Source: Papaver somniferum
Lineage: Eukaryota > Streptophyta > Magnoliopsida > Ranunculales > Papaveraceae
NCBI RefSeq assembly: GCF_003573695.1
Contig: NC_039362.1
Location: forward strand, 194,738,827 to 194,802,826
Length of the DNA: 64,000 nucleotides
Direction of reading: 5' to 3'
Below, in pieces: positions 34,691 to 45,122 of the stretch; positions within the stretch are counted from its first letter, which is position 1; each line of letters starts with the position of its first letter. The notes beneath the pieces were generated by a model. The model was not told where the DNA came from. It saw only the letters and a list, made by a program, of their open reading frames with translations, and did not search any database. The translations under genes and the position numbers were made by a program.

Positions 34691-35368
34691 ATGTCGACAA
34701 AGTGTTGTGGTAGATGGTGTTTAATCGTCCTTGCAGGGTTATCTTTTCTATTTTCTTTGCCTTTCTTAGGCTCTGATCCTGATGATAATTTCCCAAAATG
34801 TACTATAGAAGCATTCTATGTTCCTGCTCTCAATAAAGCCTCTAATGATGCTACCAACCAGACAATCAATACAACCCTCTCACTAAATCTCAAACTCTAT
34901 AAAGCAAAATCTTATATATGGAGAATTTACTATCATACTTTTAACATTTCTCTTTATTACTACCTCCACAATGTTAGTACTGCTCGTGATCGTCTCGACA
35001 CTCTAATACGTTTACCCATCGGGTTTATATCCCTTCCGAGATTTGAATCGCATTCTGAGTATGAGAAACATCTTCTGCAGATCCAGACTTTTGGGGTTCC
35101 TTGGGAGGAAGTTAAGATGGACGTATCTAACGGCGGCACTACGACATTCAGGGTTGAATTAGCTTCACGTGTCAGTTATACTGTGCTCCTCAAATACTTT
35201 ACACCTATCAAAAAACATACGGTGGAGTTGGGTGCCAATGTTACTGTCAATGATCAAGGAAATGAATCAGTACCTGGAGGCTTTAAGCTCCGTTTAGCTC
35301 CTAGGCATATTAATAACACATGTAGCATTTTCGTTCTCGCTTTATCAGTTTTGGGTTTCATTTTGTGA
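34691..35368 (+). CDS. NDR1/HIN1-like LEA_2 protein, probable GPI-anchored
   Basis: Single-exon gene of 225 codons, ATG at 34691, TGA at 35366. Residues 1-27 are a signal peptide or membrane segment (CLIVLAGLSFLFSLPFLG). The central region has the LEA_2/NHL-type pattern (FPKCTIEAFYVPALN, TTLSLNLKLY, YYHTFNISLYYY, IQTFGVPWEEVKM, ELGANVTVNDQGN). The C-terminus has NNTCS followed by hydrophobic FVLALSVLGFIL, fitting a GPI-anchor signal as in Arabidopsis NDR1 (about 219 residues), a plasma-membrane protein needed for some CC-NLR resistance responses. Several NxT/NxS sites suggest glycosylation. Two more copies lie at 27875 and 63048. No disabling mutation is seen. The role in defence is inferred from the family only. 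Confidence 0.8.
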   Translation: MSTKCCGRWCLIVLAGLSFLFSLPFLGSDPDDNFPKCTIEAFYVPALNKASNDATNQTINTTLSLNLKLYKAKSYIWRIYYHTFNISLYYYLHNVSTARDRLDTLIRLPIGFISLPRFESHSEYEKHLLQIQTFGVPWEEVKMDVSNGGTTTFRVELASRVSYTVLLKYFTPIKKHTVELGANVTVNDQGNESVPGGFKLRLAPRHINNTCSIFVLALSVLGFIL

Positions 35369-36502
35369 AATATCAATCTGATGTCAATTTTCTGCATTCA
35401 TTGCTCATTCATGTAATGTTTTGAGATTGTAAACTGGTTCAAGTTGTTCTTCCATAATCCATTATTTGCCAATTCGGAAAATAGGTCATTTGTCCAAATA
35501 TTTTTAAAACATGGTTCAAATGGATGAGTAAAAATTAGTATGGGTGAAATGGACACTAAAAAAATAGCAAGGATGAAACTGGATTTATCCTGACTTAAAC
35601 TTAAAAAATAGTAAGGATGAAACTAGATGCATCCAGATGTAAATTAAAAATAAGAAAAAGTATTTGAAAATGGGTAGGATGAAATTGTTTACATCCCGAC
35701 TATTTTTACATTTTTGTCCATTTAAACAGTATCAAAATCTAAATGTCCTTTTCACCCAGGAATTGTTGATTTTGAATTTTTTAACCAATTTTGTGTTGCC
35801 AATTTAGATAAAGCATTTTTCTTTTTCTTTTGAGGAAATGCGATTCTAACAGATCTTAAGCTGAAATTCATATCTGTGAAGTATGGCCTCAACTGTGATA
35901 CTAGGTTGTCGCGCATGAACTTATGACATGGAATTGAAACTGTTGCATGGTCCAAATATAAACCCCTTTTATTGGCATGTCAATACCCATTTCCAGTTGC
36001 TAAGGTAGAAATTTTCTTAATTTAATTCTATTAAATTTATTGGGTATTTATTTTTTGAACTATACACATGCTTTTGTGGGTTTCGGAGAAAAATATAACA
36101 ATGTGATAGGTAGGGGAAAGTCGGTGTATTTTCAAAACAGGAAGAATAAATAAATTTTTTAAGGATTTTGTTATCTTGTGCACTCATCCACAAAATAATG
36201 GTGAAGGTAGATGTTCATGGATTTTTTGAATTTTTCTCTATACAAGTGCAAACTTTTCCTTCTCAAATGCAAAAAACACCATCTCTCATATATTTTTATT
36301 GTTTTTTATCATTTCCAATAACAATGATTGGCTCTTATCTTGTGCATGGATGCACAAGATAACAAAACCCATTTTTTAATTACTGCTTAATTTGTTACAC
36401 TAATATATATGTAAGAGATTTGACATTAAATTGTACGCCGACTAATGAGAGTGACTTTAATATCCACTCCAACATCTAAAAAACCTAACACCAACATCTA
36501 TA
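35369..36502. other. Downstream intergenic stretch with short repeats and a MITE-like element
   Basis: No gene. At 35540-35690 a motif AAGGATGAAACT(G/A)GAT repeats with variants (35571, 35617, 35672). A separate inverted-repeat element is listed at 36164-36368. Confidence 0.5.
36164..36368. mobile_element. MITE-like inverted-repeat element (about 205 bp)
   Basis: The left end is GATTTTGTTATCTTGTGCA and the right end, inverted, is GGTTTTGTTATCTTGTGCA. The next bases also match (CTCATCCAC against TCCATGCAC with gaps). No coding capacity. Target duplication is unclear, so the superfamily is not assigned. Confidence 0.65.
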
Positions 36503-37411
36503 ACAATTGGCTTGAGATCTTTATCTCTGATATGCAAGATAGAAAAGTAGTCACAAACATCTTCGTCTCATCGTTTGTGATTCCATAATATCTTCTTTCT
36601 CCGCGTCGATTAAGATTATTATGAGGTGATTGATAATACTACGTTGTTCTTCGGGAATATAAGTTCGAGTTATCAATTAGTTCATGTTCACCTTGATATA
36701 TCAAAAGACTGAACAAAACTTGTAGGTTTATCTGTGAGAGACAGATTTATCTATTCTGTAGACTTTTTTGTGTGATACAGATTTTTTTATTAGATTCTTC
36801 GACTTTGGGTCGTTGCAACTCTTAGTTGTGGGTGAGATCAACTAAGGGAATCAAGTGCGTAGTATCCTGCTGGGATCAGAGACGTAAGGAGCGCAACTGT
36901 ACCTTGAATCAATGTGAGATTGATTAGGATTCAACTACAGTCCAGACCGAAGATAGTTTGTAGTAGGCTAGTGTCTGTAGCGGCTTAACACAGTGTGTTG
37001 TTAAATCTGGGCTAGGTCCCGGGGTTTTTCTGCATTTGCGGTTTCCTCGTTAACAAAATTCTGGTGTATGTGTTATTTCTAATCCGCATTATATTTTTTT
37101 TATAGTTGAAATATCACAGGTTGTGCGTTTGAATCAATCAATTTGATATGTGTCCTTTGGTTGTTGATTGAAATTGATTGATCCTTGAACATTGGTCTTT
37201 GGTACCGTTCAAGTGATTTCTCTTGTATTCACTTAGACTCGTAGATTTCTATTTTCTTGAGTAAAAATTGAATCAAGAAAGAGAGATATAACTCTTCGAT
37301 ATACTTTATTAAGATCGAGTCTTATTGATTCTCTTGAAAGTATATTGGAGTTTGTCCATACAAATTGCTAAGCGAAATATTGGGAGTGGTTGTTGTACCC
37401 CCGCTTTTTCA
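36503..37411 (+). repeat. Truncated 5' LTR of the SIRE-like element
   Basis: Aligns with 46570-47477 of the 3' LTR from ATTGGCTTGAGAT onward to the shared end CCCCCGCTTTTTCA. The first ~1450 bases of the LTR are absent. Immediately downstream is AT and then the primer site. Confidence 0.9.
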
Positions 37412-37413
37412 AT

Positions 37414-37425
37414 TGGTATTAGGGC
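37414..37425 (+). other. Primer binding site of the SIRE-like element
   Basis: TGGTATTAGGGC differs at two bases from the initiator-Met tRNA primer site TGGTATCAGAGC used by most copia elements, and sits two bases after the 5' LTR end. Confidence 0.8.
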
Positions 37426-38371
37426 AGGCAAACACCTTAAACCTGATAAGTTTGTGTTTGTTAGGTACTTGAAATTTTTCTTATGGGAAATTTCTTTGGA
37501 AAACTTGCTCTTGGCATCTGTAACGCACGCCAGGATTCCATGAAGATTGTTCAAATGTTATTATGGGTAAAACCTCCGGTTTCTCATAATAATCTCGATT
37601 CATCTAAAAAGGATAAATTAGATGATGAAATTCAGTCTAAATGAAAAAATAAAAAGAATGGATGATTGAAGAAACATTCGTTGCGCTCAAAGATATGGAC
37701 TCTCACTAGAGTAACTCTTAATCTTTTTGAGGAATACTATCATAATGGATAAGTTGACAAAGATCTATTCGGAGCATTCGAAAATGTTTTTAAATTCTTA
37801 GAAAAACTTAATTCTGTTAAGTATAAGAATTATCCCGATAAAGGTCCTATACATACAAACAATACTGTACGGACTAAAAATCGGAAGAATCTTCCTTCTA
37901 GTCATCCAAAGAGAAAAATAGAAAGCTCAGTCAACCCTGATTATTATCATTACTATGATTATATCACTGGTACCTTTCACAAATATCAACCGGAAATGGT
38001 GCATGAGAATCTCTCTGCACATCTCGCCACCTGGTAACTTGATTGGCGTTACCCCATTTGTATATATTCTTGAAATGGGGCAAGAACGGTTTGTTTGTGT
38101 GTACTTGGGTTAATGTTTTTCTTTTCTCATAAGCTTGTTTGCTTATCTTGGTTTTCGAACACCTAAGAAATCCTACAATTCCTTTTGTGGGTCGCGGTCT
38201 CCTAAACGGGTCCAAGCCCGTTAGCTGGGCATATAAAAGAAGGAAGTTCACGTACCTTCTCTTTCATCCCAACAGTCCGCGTACGTGAACACTTAGGGTT
38301 TTTGTGGTTCCCCCATTAAAACTTCTTTGAAGAAATCAAAAGAAAGGGTGTTCAAGGTTCATTCCAAGTAA
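37426..38371 (+). other. Internal region after the primer site, decayed
   Basis: Short readable pieces occur (KPPVSHNNLDSSKKDKLD near 37570; NPDYYHYYDYITGTFHKYQ near 37935) broken by stops. No known gag or pol motif was seen. It may be the remains of a leader ORF. Confidence 0.4.
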
Positions 38372-39398
38372 ATGATTTCCTCTTGGTCCTTCTTGATTTT
38401 AGATCTTATGATGAATTCTAAGAGCTCAAAAGAAGTTATAAAAGCTCAAATACCTCTAGCATGGATTTTTCTTAGAATTAGGTTTGTGAATGATTCTTAT
38501 ACTAGAATTTTTGAAAATATTTCATCTAAAGGTTTTATCCTAGAAAATAAATTGGATCTTTCTAGTGGGCATGAGGAGGATTTAGTTTGCTTTAAAAAAT
38601 TCAATCTTGGAAACACCTTTGATGGTCTTGGTCAAGGATTTGATTCTCTTACAAGAATTTGCTATGCCAACATTCATGATGTTGATCTCAATAAGATGGA
38701 ATTCAAATCCATGATAAATAAAGAAAGAGTTCTTGTTGATAAAGAATTAATTTCGAAGATTACCAAAATTCCATTGGGAAATTTTCGTCTACCTAGACCA
38801 AGTGAATATCTCTCTTGGGCTTCGCGGTAAGAAGGTGACTTGGAATCAAGGAAAGTTTCCTACTAACGATCTTAGTATTGCTTTAATGGCTTTTGGAAAA
38901 CTTGGTATCTCCAATTTGTGTCCCTCCACAATTGAGAATTCTTGGTGGAGTCATGAGTTTGCAGAATTGGTCTATTTCCTTGAATTAGGTGTTCCAAGTC
39001 TCGATATTTGTGGATTCATCATCTCTCAAATGATCTCGATGACTTCACCCATCAAGATGTTAGGTTACCCATGCTTGATTAGTCAAATTTGTCGTGATCG
39101 TAGGTTTGATTCAATTGGCAACTCTCTCGGGTTTCCCAATCCGGTTCGTCCATGTACCTTCAAACACATAAGGGAAAATGTGTGCAAAAGACAAAGACAT
39201 GCTTCCCTTGACGGTTGTGACCCTACCACCTTGAGTCTTCTTCAAAAAATTCATAAGGGTGTGTGTAAGGTCAATTCAAGGGTGAAGTGCATACAAGAAC
39301 AATTGTCAGTGGTTGCAACTAACTTTCCCGAGCTCAAGGAAGAATTGAATATGATTCAAGCATCTTGGAGTGTCTCCGATGATGAAGATGATGAGTAG
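38372..39398 (+). pseudogene. Extra ORF of the SIRE-like element, resembling the putative plant transposon protein domain
   Basis: Two overlapping frames (38372-38830, then 38802-39398) join after one frameshift near 38820 to give about 330 codons. Motifs: ITKIPLGNFRLPRPSEYLSW after ICYANIHDVDLNKMEFKSMI and KERVLVDKELISKI, then WNQGKFPTNDLSIALMAFG, and an acidic end SVSDDEDDE. The FYAN-like / V-x-VDK-x-LIS-x-I pattern resembles a plant domain usually labelled putative plant transposon protein; this assignment is from memory. Function is unknown. It sits in the internal region where gag-pol is missing, so it could be the auxiliary or envelope-like ORF of this lineage. Confidence 0.5.
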
Positions 39399-39666
39399 TT
39401 TGTTTTTATTTATCTAATAAATCTTCTATTTTTCTTATTTTTGTTTAATAAAAATAACTAAAGTTTGGAATAACCATTATTGTGATTACACATAGCTATG
39501 TCCAACGCTTTCATCTTCATCTTTTTAGATTTATTGGTTTGAATTCTAACATTCACTACAAAAACAGGTCTTATTTGTGAGGGTTTTTTAAAGAGGGGCG
39601 TCACAAATAAGAGTTATTTGTGAGGGTTTATGGCCAAGCGTCACAAATACTTATAATTAGTCAAAG

Positions 39667-41929
39667 TCAACTCAAATTCGGTCGGTTTCAAGGATCCGAT
39701 AGAATAGTTTGTGAGGGTTTTTGGACCAACCGTCGCAAGTACTTGAGTCAGTCAAAGTCCAACATATTCTTTGTCAGTTTTAAGTATCCGACAACACAAA
39801 CTCCATCAGTTTTATGAGTCCGACAGAATTTTCATCCCTATATTTCTTTATTTATTTTTCTTATCTTCTTACCAGATCTGGTTTTCTTCTTCTCTTATTG
39901 TCTTCTCCGTCGAAGAAGTTTACTGAGAGGTTTTCTTTTCTTTCCATCTCGTCCGTGTCGTCTGTAACCATTGCTGTTCTTGAGCTTACTCTCATCCATT
40001 AATGGGGTTTTCTTCTTCTTTTGCTTAATATATTTGGGGTTTTCTTCTTCTTTTGCTTAATATATTACTTTTAATTATTTGTTTCTTTGTTTTGCAGGAT
40101 CTAAAGGATTCAATGGAAGGTGATTTTTGCTTTATATTATTTTGAATTTTTGTTTCTTTGTTTCTGTTAGAATACGTGCATCCAACTCAAATCCAATTGG
40201 CAATGAGTGGAGAGGCCCTAAGAGATTATAAACCACAGGATCTTAATTGCCCATACAATATGGGACTAATAATCTCAACACGCCCCCTCACGTGTAGCCT
40301 CGTTGGGTCTAACACGTGGACAATAAATCGGGTGACCCGGAGTAAAGGTGCGGTCAACTGACTCGACACAAATAGCCTGCTCTGATACCATGTTAGAATA
40401 CGGGCATCCAACTCAAATCCAATTGGCAATGAGTGGATAGGCCCTAAGAGATTATAAACCACAGGATCTTAATTGCCCATACAATATGGGACTAATAGTC
40501 TCAACAGTTTCAATTTCTTAGGGTTTACTAGAAAATTTTATTTTCTTTAATTTCTGAGGGTTTGTGTTATGGATTTCATGTTGTTTAATTTCTTAGGGTT
40601 TGTGTTATGGATTGGTGGTCTAGAAACGAAATCTAAATATGGGTTTCTGTTGATGGAACTTGATATTGTGGTTTGAGCTTTCAATTTCTTAGATTTGAGC
40701 TAAGAATTTCTGATTTAGGTTTGAGTTTTATCTGTTTTGTACAAATATTGGGGTTTTGTGAAATTTCTTAGTTTTCGATTGTGTTAATTTGTGTTGTTGT
40801 GCCTATAAAATTTGTTCCGTCTTATGATAAATCAAGGTGAACATGAACCAATTGATAATCTGGTTTTATACTCTCAAAGAGCAGCCTAAAAATATCAATC
40901 ACCTCACAATAACTTAATTATATGGTAGTAGAAAGCATGAGAAAAGGCTGAGCTTTTTCAGTTTGGTGTCCTGAACTAAGTAATTATTGGATCATACTGA
41001 GATATTTAACTCGTTAAGTATCCTTGTTAGCTGATATGATCAACATACTATACTAGAGTTCATAATTGAGGTTCTTTAATGCCTTTTTTTTATGATTGCA
41101 AAAATGTTCTACCCAAATTTCTCTGTTAGGATTTAAGATATGGGTTGTCCTGATTATGTGCATGATTGAATAGATTTGGCTTGTCATGATTTTGTGCTAG
41201 CAATGGCTGATTCGTGTTAAACACTTTCATGGGTTTGTTACAAATTACTTAATATGTATTCAGTGACGGTAATGAGCTTGGTTTCTCATGCATTTGCGAA
41301 CTCATAGATTGATTAAACTTATTTTTGTTGATGATTTAATGGTTCCCAAAAACGTATTTGGTTTAGATTTCTTGGCGTTGATCGTCGATTTAGGAATAAG
41401 CTTTGGTCCATGTTTAATCCTTTCACTGGTAAAACACTATCACTAAATTGGAATTCCAAAATTTGTTATGCCAGAAGATAAATATGGATCATGTGCAATG
41501 AAGTTCTTTTTTTTGTGTATCTAGTGGTAAGTAGTTTTATTTTGTACGGAACCATCTATGTTAAGCTCAAAATTATGCCATTTGATTATATTTGTTTGTT
41601 AATATGGACTAGGGTTATATGTGCTAGATTGAGTTTGTATGCAGTCGGTGGGTACTGTATGCCGGTGTGCGAGCATATAGATCTTGTTAGAAATGAAAAT
41701 GAATTAATGAGGCTTGTCTGAGATCTGTATGCATCATGTTTTGAAACTGGCATGTGTCGAAGTATGCTTGGATATGAGACACAGTGAAGGAAGTACACAA
41801 AGGGGTTTTGGTCTAAAATCTCAAATGTATGCCTCTGTATATTGTGTCTGGTGTTGATGAAATATAGCATTTCATTGGTTGTACTGACTAGATGAGTAGT
41901 ATTAAGTATTATCCTTTAGTTTTAGCGAT
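39667..41929. other. CACTA 3 left and central non-coding part
   Basis: Apart from the TRIM no gene is seen. The phrase TTTCTTAGGGTTTGTGTTATGGATT recurs in part near 40555 and 40590, and a 30-base direct repeat GGGGTTTTCTTCTTCTTTTG lies at 40003 and 40037. Confidence 0.5.
40165..40508 (-). mobile_element. TRIM, same family as 22655, inside CACTA 3
   Basis: LTRs at 40165-40280 and 40391-40508 start TGTTAGAATACG(T/G)GCATCC and end ATCTCAACA or GTCTCAACA. They are the inverted form of the LTR at 22655. GCTCTGATACCA at 40379-40390 is the inverted primer site, so the element is on minus. A 5-bp duplication GTTTC flanks it (40160-40164 and 40509-40513). Confidence 0.97.
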
Positions 41930-41959
41930 GAAACACTGGATTCAATATTTTAAGTTTTC

Positions 41960-42772
41960 TTGTACCCGCTCATCCTAAACGTCACGAGGTCTTTGGTGTT
42001 ACCCTTACTAAAAAGAAGAGAACTGAAGACCCAGATGAAGTATTGATGGATCCACAAGTGTCTGTAGAATTTGTCCGTATTTTTAACTTATTATTAATCA
42101 ATTTTGAATTTGTTTACAGCATTTTGAACTTGATGAGTTATGACTGATAGACATCAGGTTCTTTATATAGACTACTTGTGCTGGATTATTGATTAGATAT
42201 ATCTATCCATGAATATCTTCTGCTAGGTTCTCATTGGTTGTTGATTTGAACACCACAAATTCAAGAATCTGTGGGTTTTTTTCTCTGCCACGCAATGTAT
42301 GTTGACACAGATATTTTGTCTATATAATGAATTAGGTAGGGACCGTGACTGATACAAATCTGAATGTGATTTATTCTTTTTTTCTTAGTATCAGGAAGAA
42401 GTTTGTTTTTGTTTTTTGCAATACCACTTATTCTTTTTGATATTTCTGTAGAAGGAAATGGAGGGAGTAGAGATCCAAGCTAGCCAACCAGGTTCTGATA
42501 TTTTGCTATAAGGACGACATGATGCTTTTGCCCAAGTGCGAGGACGAGATAAAGTAGGTCGTGTTCGATGTCTAGGAAATGGTGTAAAGCCAAAGAAATA
42601 TTAGAGTGAAGAATCATCCACCAATCCTACCACTGACCCAAATGCTGAAGTTTTGAACCTTAGACAACAACTGGAGAATTCTGTTGCAGAACATCAAGCA
42701 GCAGTGCAACGGATAGCTGATTTGGAGGCACTTCTTGCGCATGATGAACTGGGAACTGCCAACACAGCTTAT
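41960..42772 (+). pseudogene. TNP1-like remnants of CACTA 3
   Basis: Two + strand pieces in separate exons. Near 41965-42080 reads AHPKRHEVFGVTLTKKKRTE then DPQVSVEFV. Near 42456-42772 reads MEGVEIQASQPGSD, a stop, GRHDAFAQVRGRDKVGRVRC, LGNGVKPKKY, a stop, and a Gln/Glu-rich coiled coil (VLNLRQQLENSVAEHQAAVQ) ending ADLEALLAHDEL. The KVGRVRxxGxGVxP pattern and C-terminal coiled coil are typical of TNP1/ptta-type proteins of plant CACTA elements. The stops show decay. Confidence 0.65.
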
Positions 42773-43662
42773 TAGGATTGCCAAACTGGAGGCAGAACTA
42801 AGGTAAACTGAGTTGCTTCACTAAATTATTTCTTTAAAACTTTGAACCTGCCATGTAAATTTTTGTGACACTAATGCTTATGTTACAGGAAATACAAGAC
42901 TGTTACCCCATCGACTGGCGCAGAGATCAGGAACAGTCCATGAATGGAAGATCTTGGTGCACATAGATATAACTATGGCGAGTCAGGTGCTTGTTTTTTT
43001 GAATAAAAGGGAATGGGATGGCCTCTGTTTTTTGTTTTTATGCCATCAGGTGTGTTCTTATCATGTCCCAAACTTTCCAAAGGCATTTTGGATGTTGATA
43101 ATCTTAGTTACCAGCTTTTTGAACTCTCTGGGTGTTGTTTTGTTTCCCAGATTTATGTTTTTTAAACAGTGAAACATCTTACTGTTGTTTCTATAGTGCA
43201 TCAATGTACAACTTTGTTAGGAATGGTATAAGAATTCTGCAATGGAAGGTTATCCAGTAGTGCGAATGATGTGAGTTTTGAAAATCTTTTTAATTTTTGT
43301 GTGAAAGACAAAATCCGTCGCCGGCTACCGGTATCAATCTCCGGCAACGTCGGCAAAAACCGGCGGCCAATAGTTAATATGTTAGTGAGGGTCTGTAAAC
43401 CGTCACAACAGAAAAATCCACAGACGACAGCAGTTACCGGAAAAAAATGACTTCTGACGGTTTGACCGATCGTCACAAATAGAAAAACTATTCGTGACGG
43501 TTTACCAATACACCACAAATGTTCTCAACCGTCACAAAAAACATTTGTGACCCCAGTAGTAACGACGGAATGTCGCCCGTCACAAAGACACATTTGTGAC
43601 GGGTTTTTTTGATATTTATAACGGTTTTGAAACTGTCACTAAAGGCCCTCTGTTTTGTAGTG
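42773..43662. other. CACTA 3 right subterminal part
   Basis: No gene. 43310-43610 is GC-richer and packed with CCGTCACAAA / TTTGTGACGG units in both orientations, expected binding sites for the element's own protein. Confidence 0.6.
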
Positions 43663-45122
43663 ATTGTTTGGAAGATGATTTTTGCAGTATTAATCTTTAT
43701 GGTTTTATATATTGTAATTTGTTATGGGATATGTGTGTTTGCTTCCGTGAACTGTGATTGTCCCATACGTTGTCGAAAGTTAAGTCCTTTATAAGTCGAT
43801 ATGCATGTGTTGATAAAAGAAGGAATGAACTTTTGAAAACTACAAAAGTTAAGCCTATTATGTCAATTATTGATGGAAGATACGTTAATATCTTTTGTTT
43901 TCAAGGATTATGTCTATTGTATATCATTATGCAAATGATGATGGAAAATAGAATGAATCCTTGCTTATTCCATGGTATAAGGTCGATCTCCGATCCGCAA
44001 TTTTTGTGTACATATTGTGTTGTTCCATAAAGTGTCTTATGTTGAGCACAATCGACTGAGTTATTTTTAGCTTAGTTGTTGCTCCGAGAGGTACTTTATG
44101 TCGAGCATGCTCAACTAAATTAATCATTCTCGTTTGGTTATTTAGTTGTTGCTCCATAAGTTCTCTTATGTCGAGCATGACCAATTAAATTGATTATATT
44201 TTGTGATTAATTTGGTTGTGTATTCCAATCAGATTAATTATGGGTTCTCTTGTGATTAATCTAATTGTGTACTTTTGAGTCTCCATAAGTTCACTTATGT
44301 TGAGCATTTCCGATTAAATTAATCATGGGTCCTCTTGTGGTTAATTTAATTGAGTATTTTGGATTCAAATTCATACTTGTATGTGATTTGTTATGTCGAA
44401 AGAAATCCTTCTTTTGTTTTTGAAATTAAGGTCGCTCTTCTTGTTCTTTCGGGAATGACATATTATGGGGGAGAGTTCTTAATTGAACTTATGCTTAATT
44501 GTCAAATCTTTGTGGGAGTGCGGTTGTGGAATATTATACGGGTTATCTTGTATCTTTATAAACCCCTTGATGAATGCATTTAGATTCGGCTATATGATTG
44601 CATCTTAATAAGATGATATGTGATTTATTTTGGTCATGAAATGTCTCTTTCGGAAATTTCATTAGGATCCTGTTTTGTACCTTTGCCAATTTCATTGACA
44701 AATAAGGGGAGAAATAATATGTAGTTCACACTGAAAATACATATGGTTTTCGGATCATTATGTAAGGGGGAGTGGTTTCCATGTGAGATGGAAGACTGAC
44801 TAAGGGGGAGTGATACATATCACCATAGTGTTATTGTCGAAGTTGTGATGCAATTGAACTTTGATGCTATATAATGATATTATGACATTGTATAACAATG
44901 ATTGAGAACTCTTGTTTTCTCGTTGTTATAGCTACGTATTTTTAACAACGATGATGTTGAACTTACAACCTTTGGGATCATTGGAGTACTTGGAAGTGAC
45001 GAAGATTTCGAGTAATGTTGAAGATTAGGCATGTGGAACAGGAGCTAAAAAACTTAATTCATTTATTTTTGTATTCCATATGTATTGATAGTTTTTTCAC
45101 TAAAATTGAGAAAGGGGGAGAT
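43663..45122 (+). other. 3' internal region of the SIRE-like element with several purine tracts
   Basis: No gene. Purine-rich strings occur at 44704 (AAGGGGAGAAA), 44764 (TAAGGGGGAGTGG), 44800 (CTAAGGGGGAGTG) and 45111 (AAAGGGGGAGA). The last is the true tract beside the LTR. Repeated polypurine-like tracts are known in SIRE elements. Confidence 0.7.
44025..44365. repeat. Degenerate tandem repeats, unit about 60-80 bp
   Basis: Recurrent phrase TCCATAAGTTC(T/A)CTTATGT(C/T)GAGCAT followed by AATTAAATTGATTA or close variants, at about 44031, 44092, 44151 and 44282, with intervening TTAATTTGGTTGTGTA-type blocks. Confidence 0.75.

Larger units (their letters stand above)
39554..43662. mobile_element. 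CACTA element 3 (different family), inside the copia element
   Basis: The left end is CACTACAAAAACAGG at 39554. The right end, CTGTTTTGTAGTG, finishes at 43662. A 3-bp duplication ATT lies at 39551-39553 and 43663-43665. Subterminal arrays repeat TTTGTGAGGG / TCACAAATA on the left (39581-39740) and CGTCACAAA / TTTGTGACGGG on the right (43390-43605). Length 4109 bp. It holds a TRIM (40165-40508) and fragments of a TNP1-like gene on +. No TNP2 was found, so it is non-autonomous. Confidence 0.95.

Noticed and set aside
43758..44583. Small + strand frames in the copia 3' region as host genes
   Set aside because: They overlap degenerate tandem repeats and purine tracts and show no domain.
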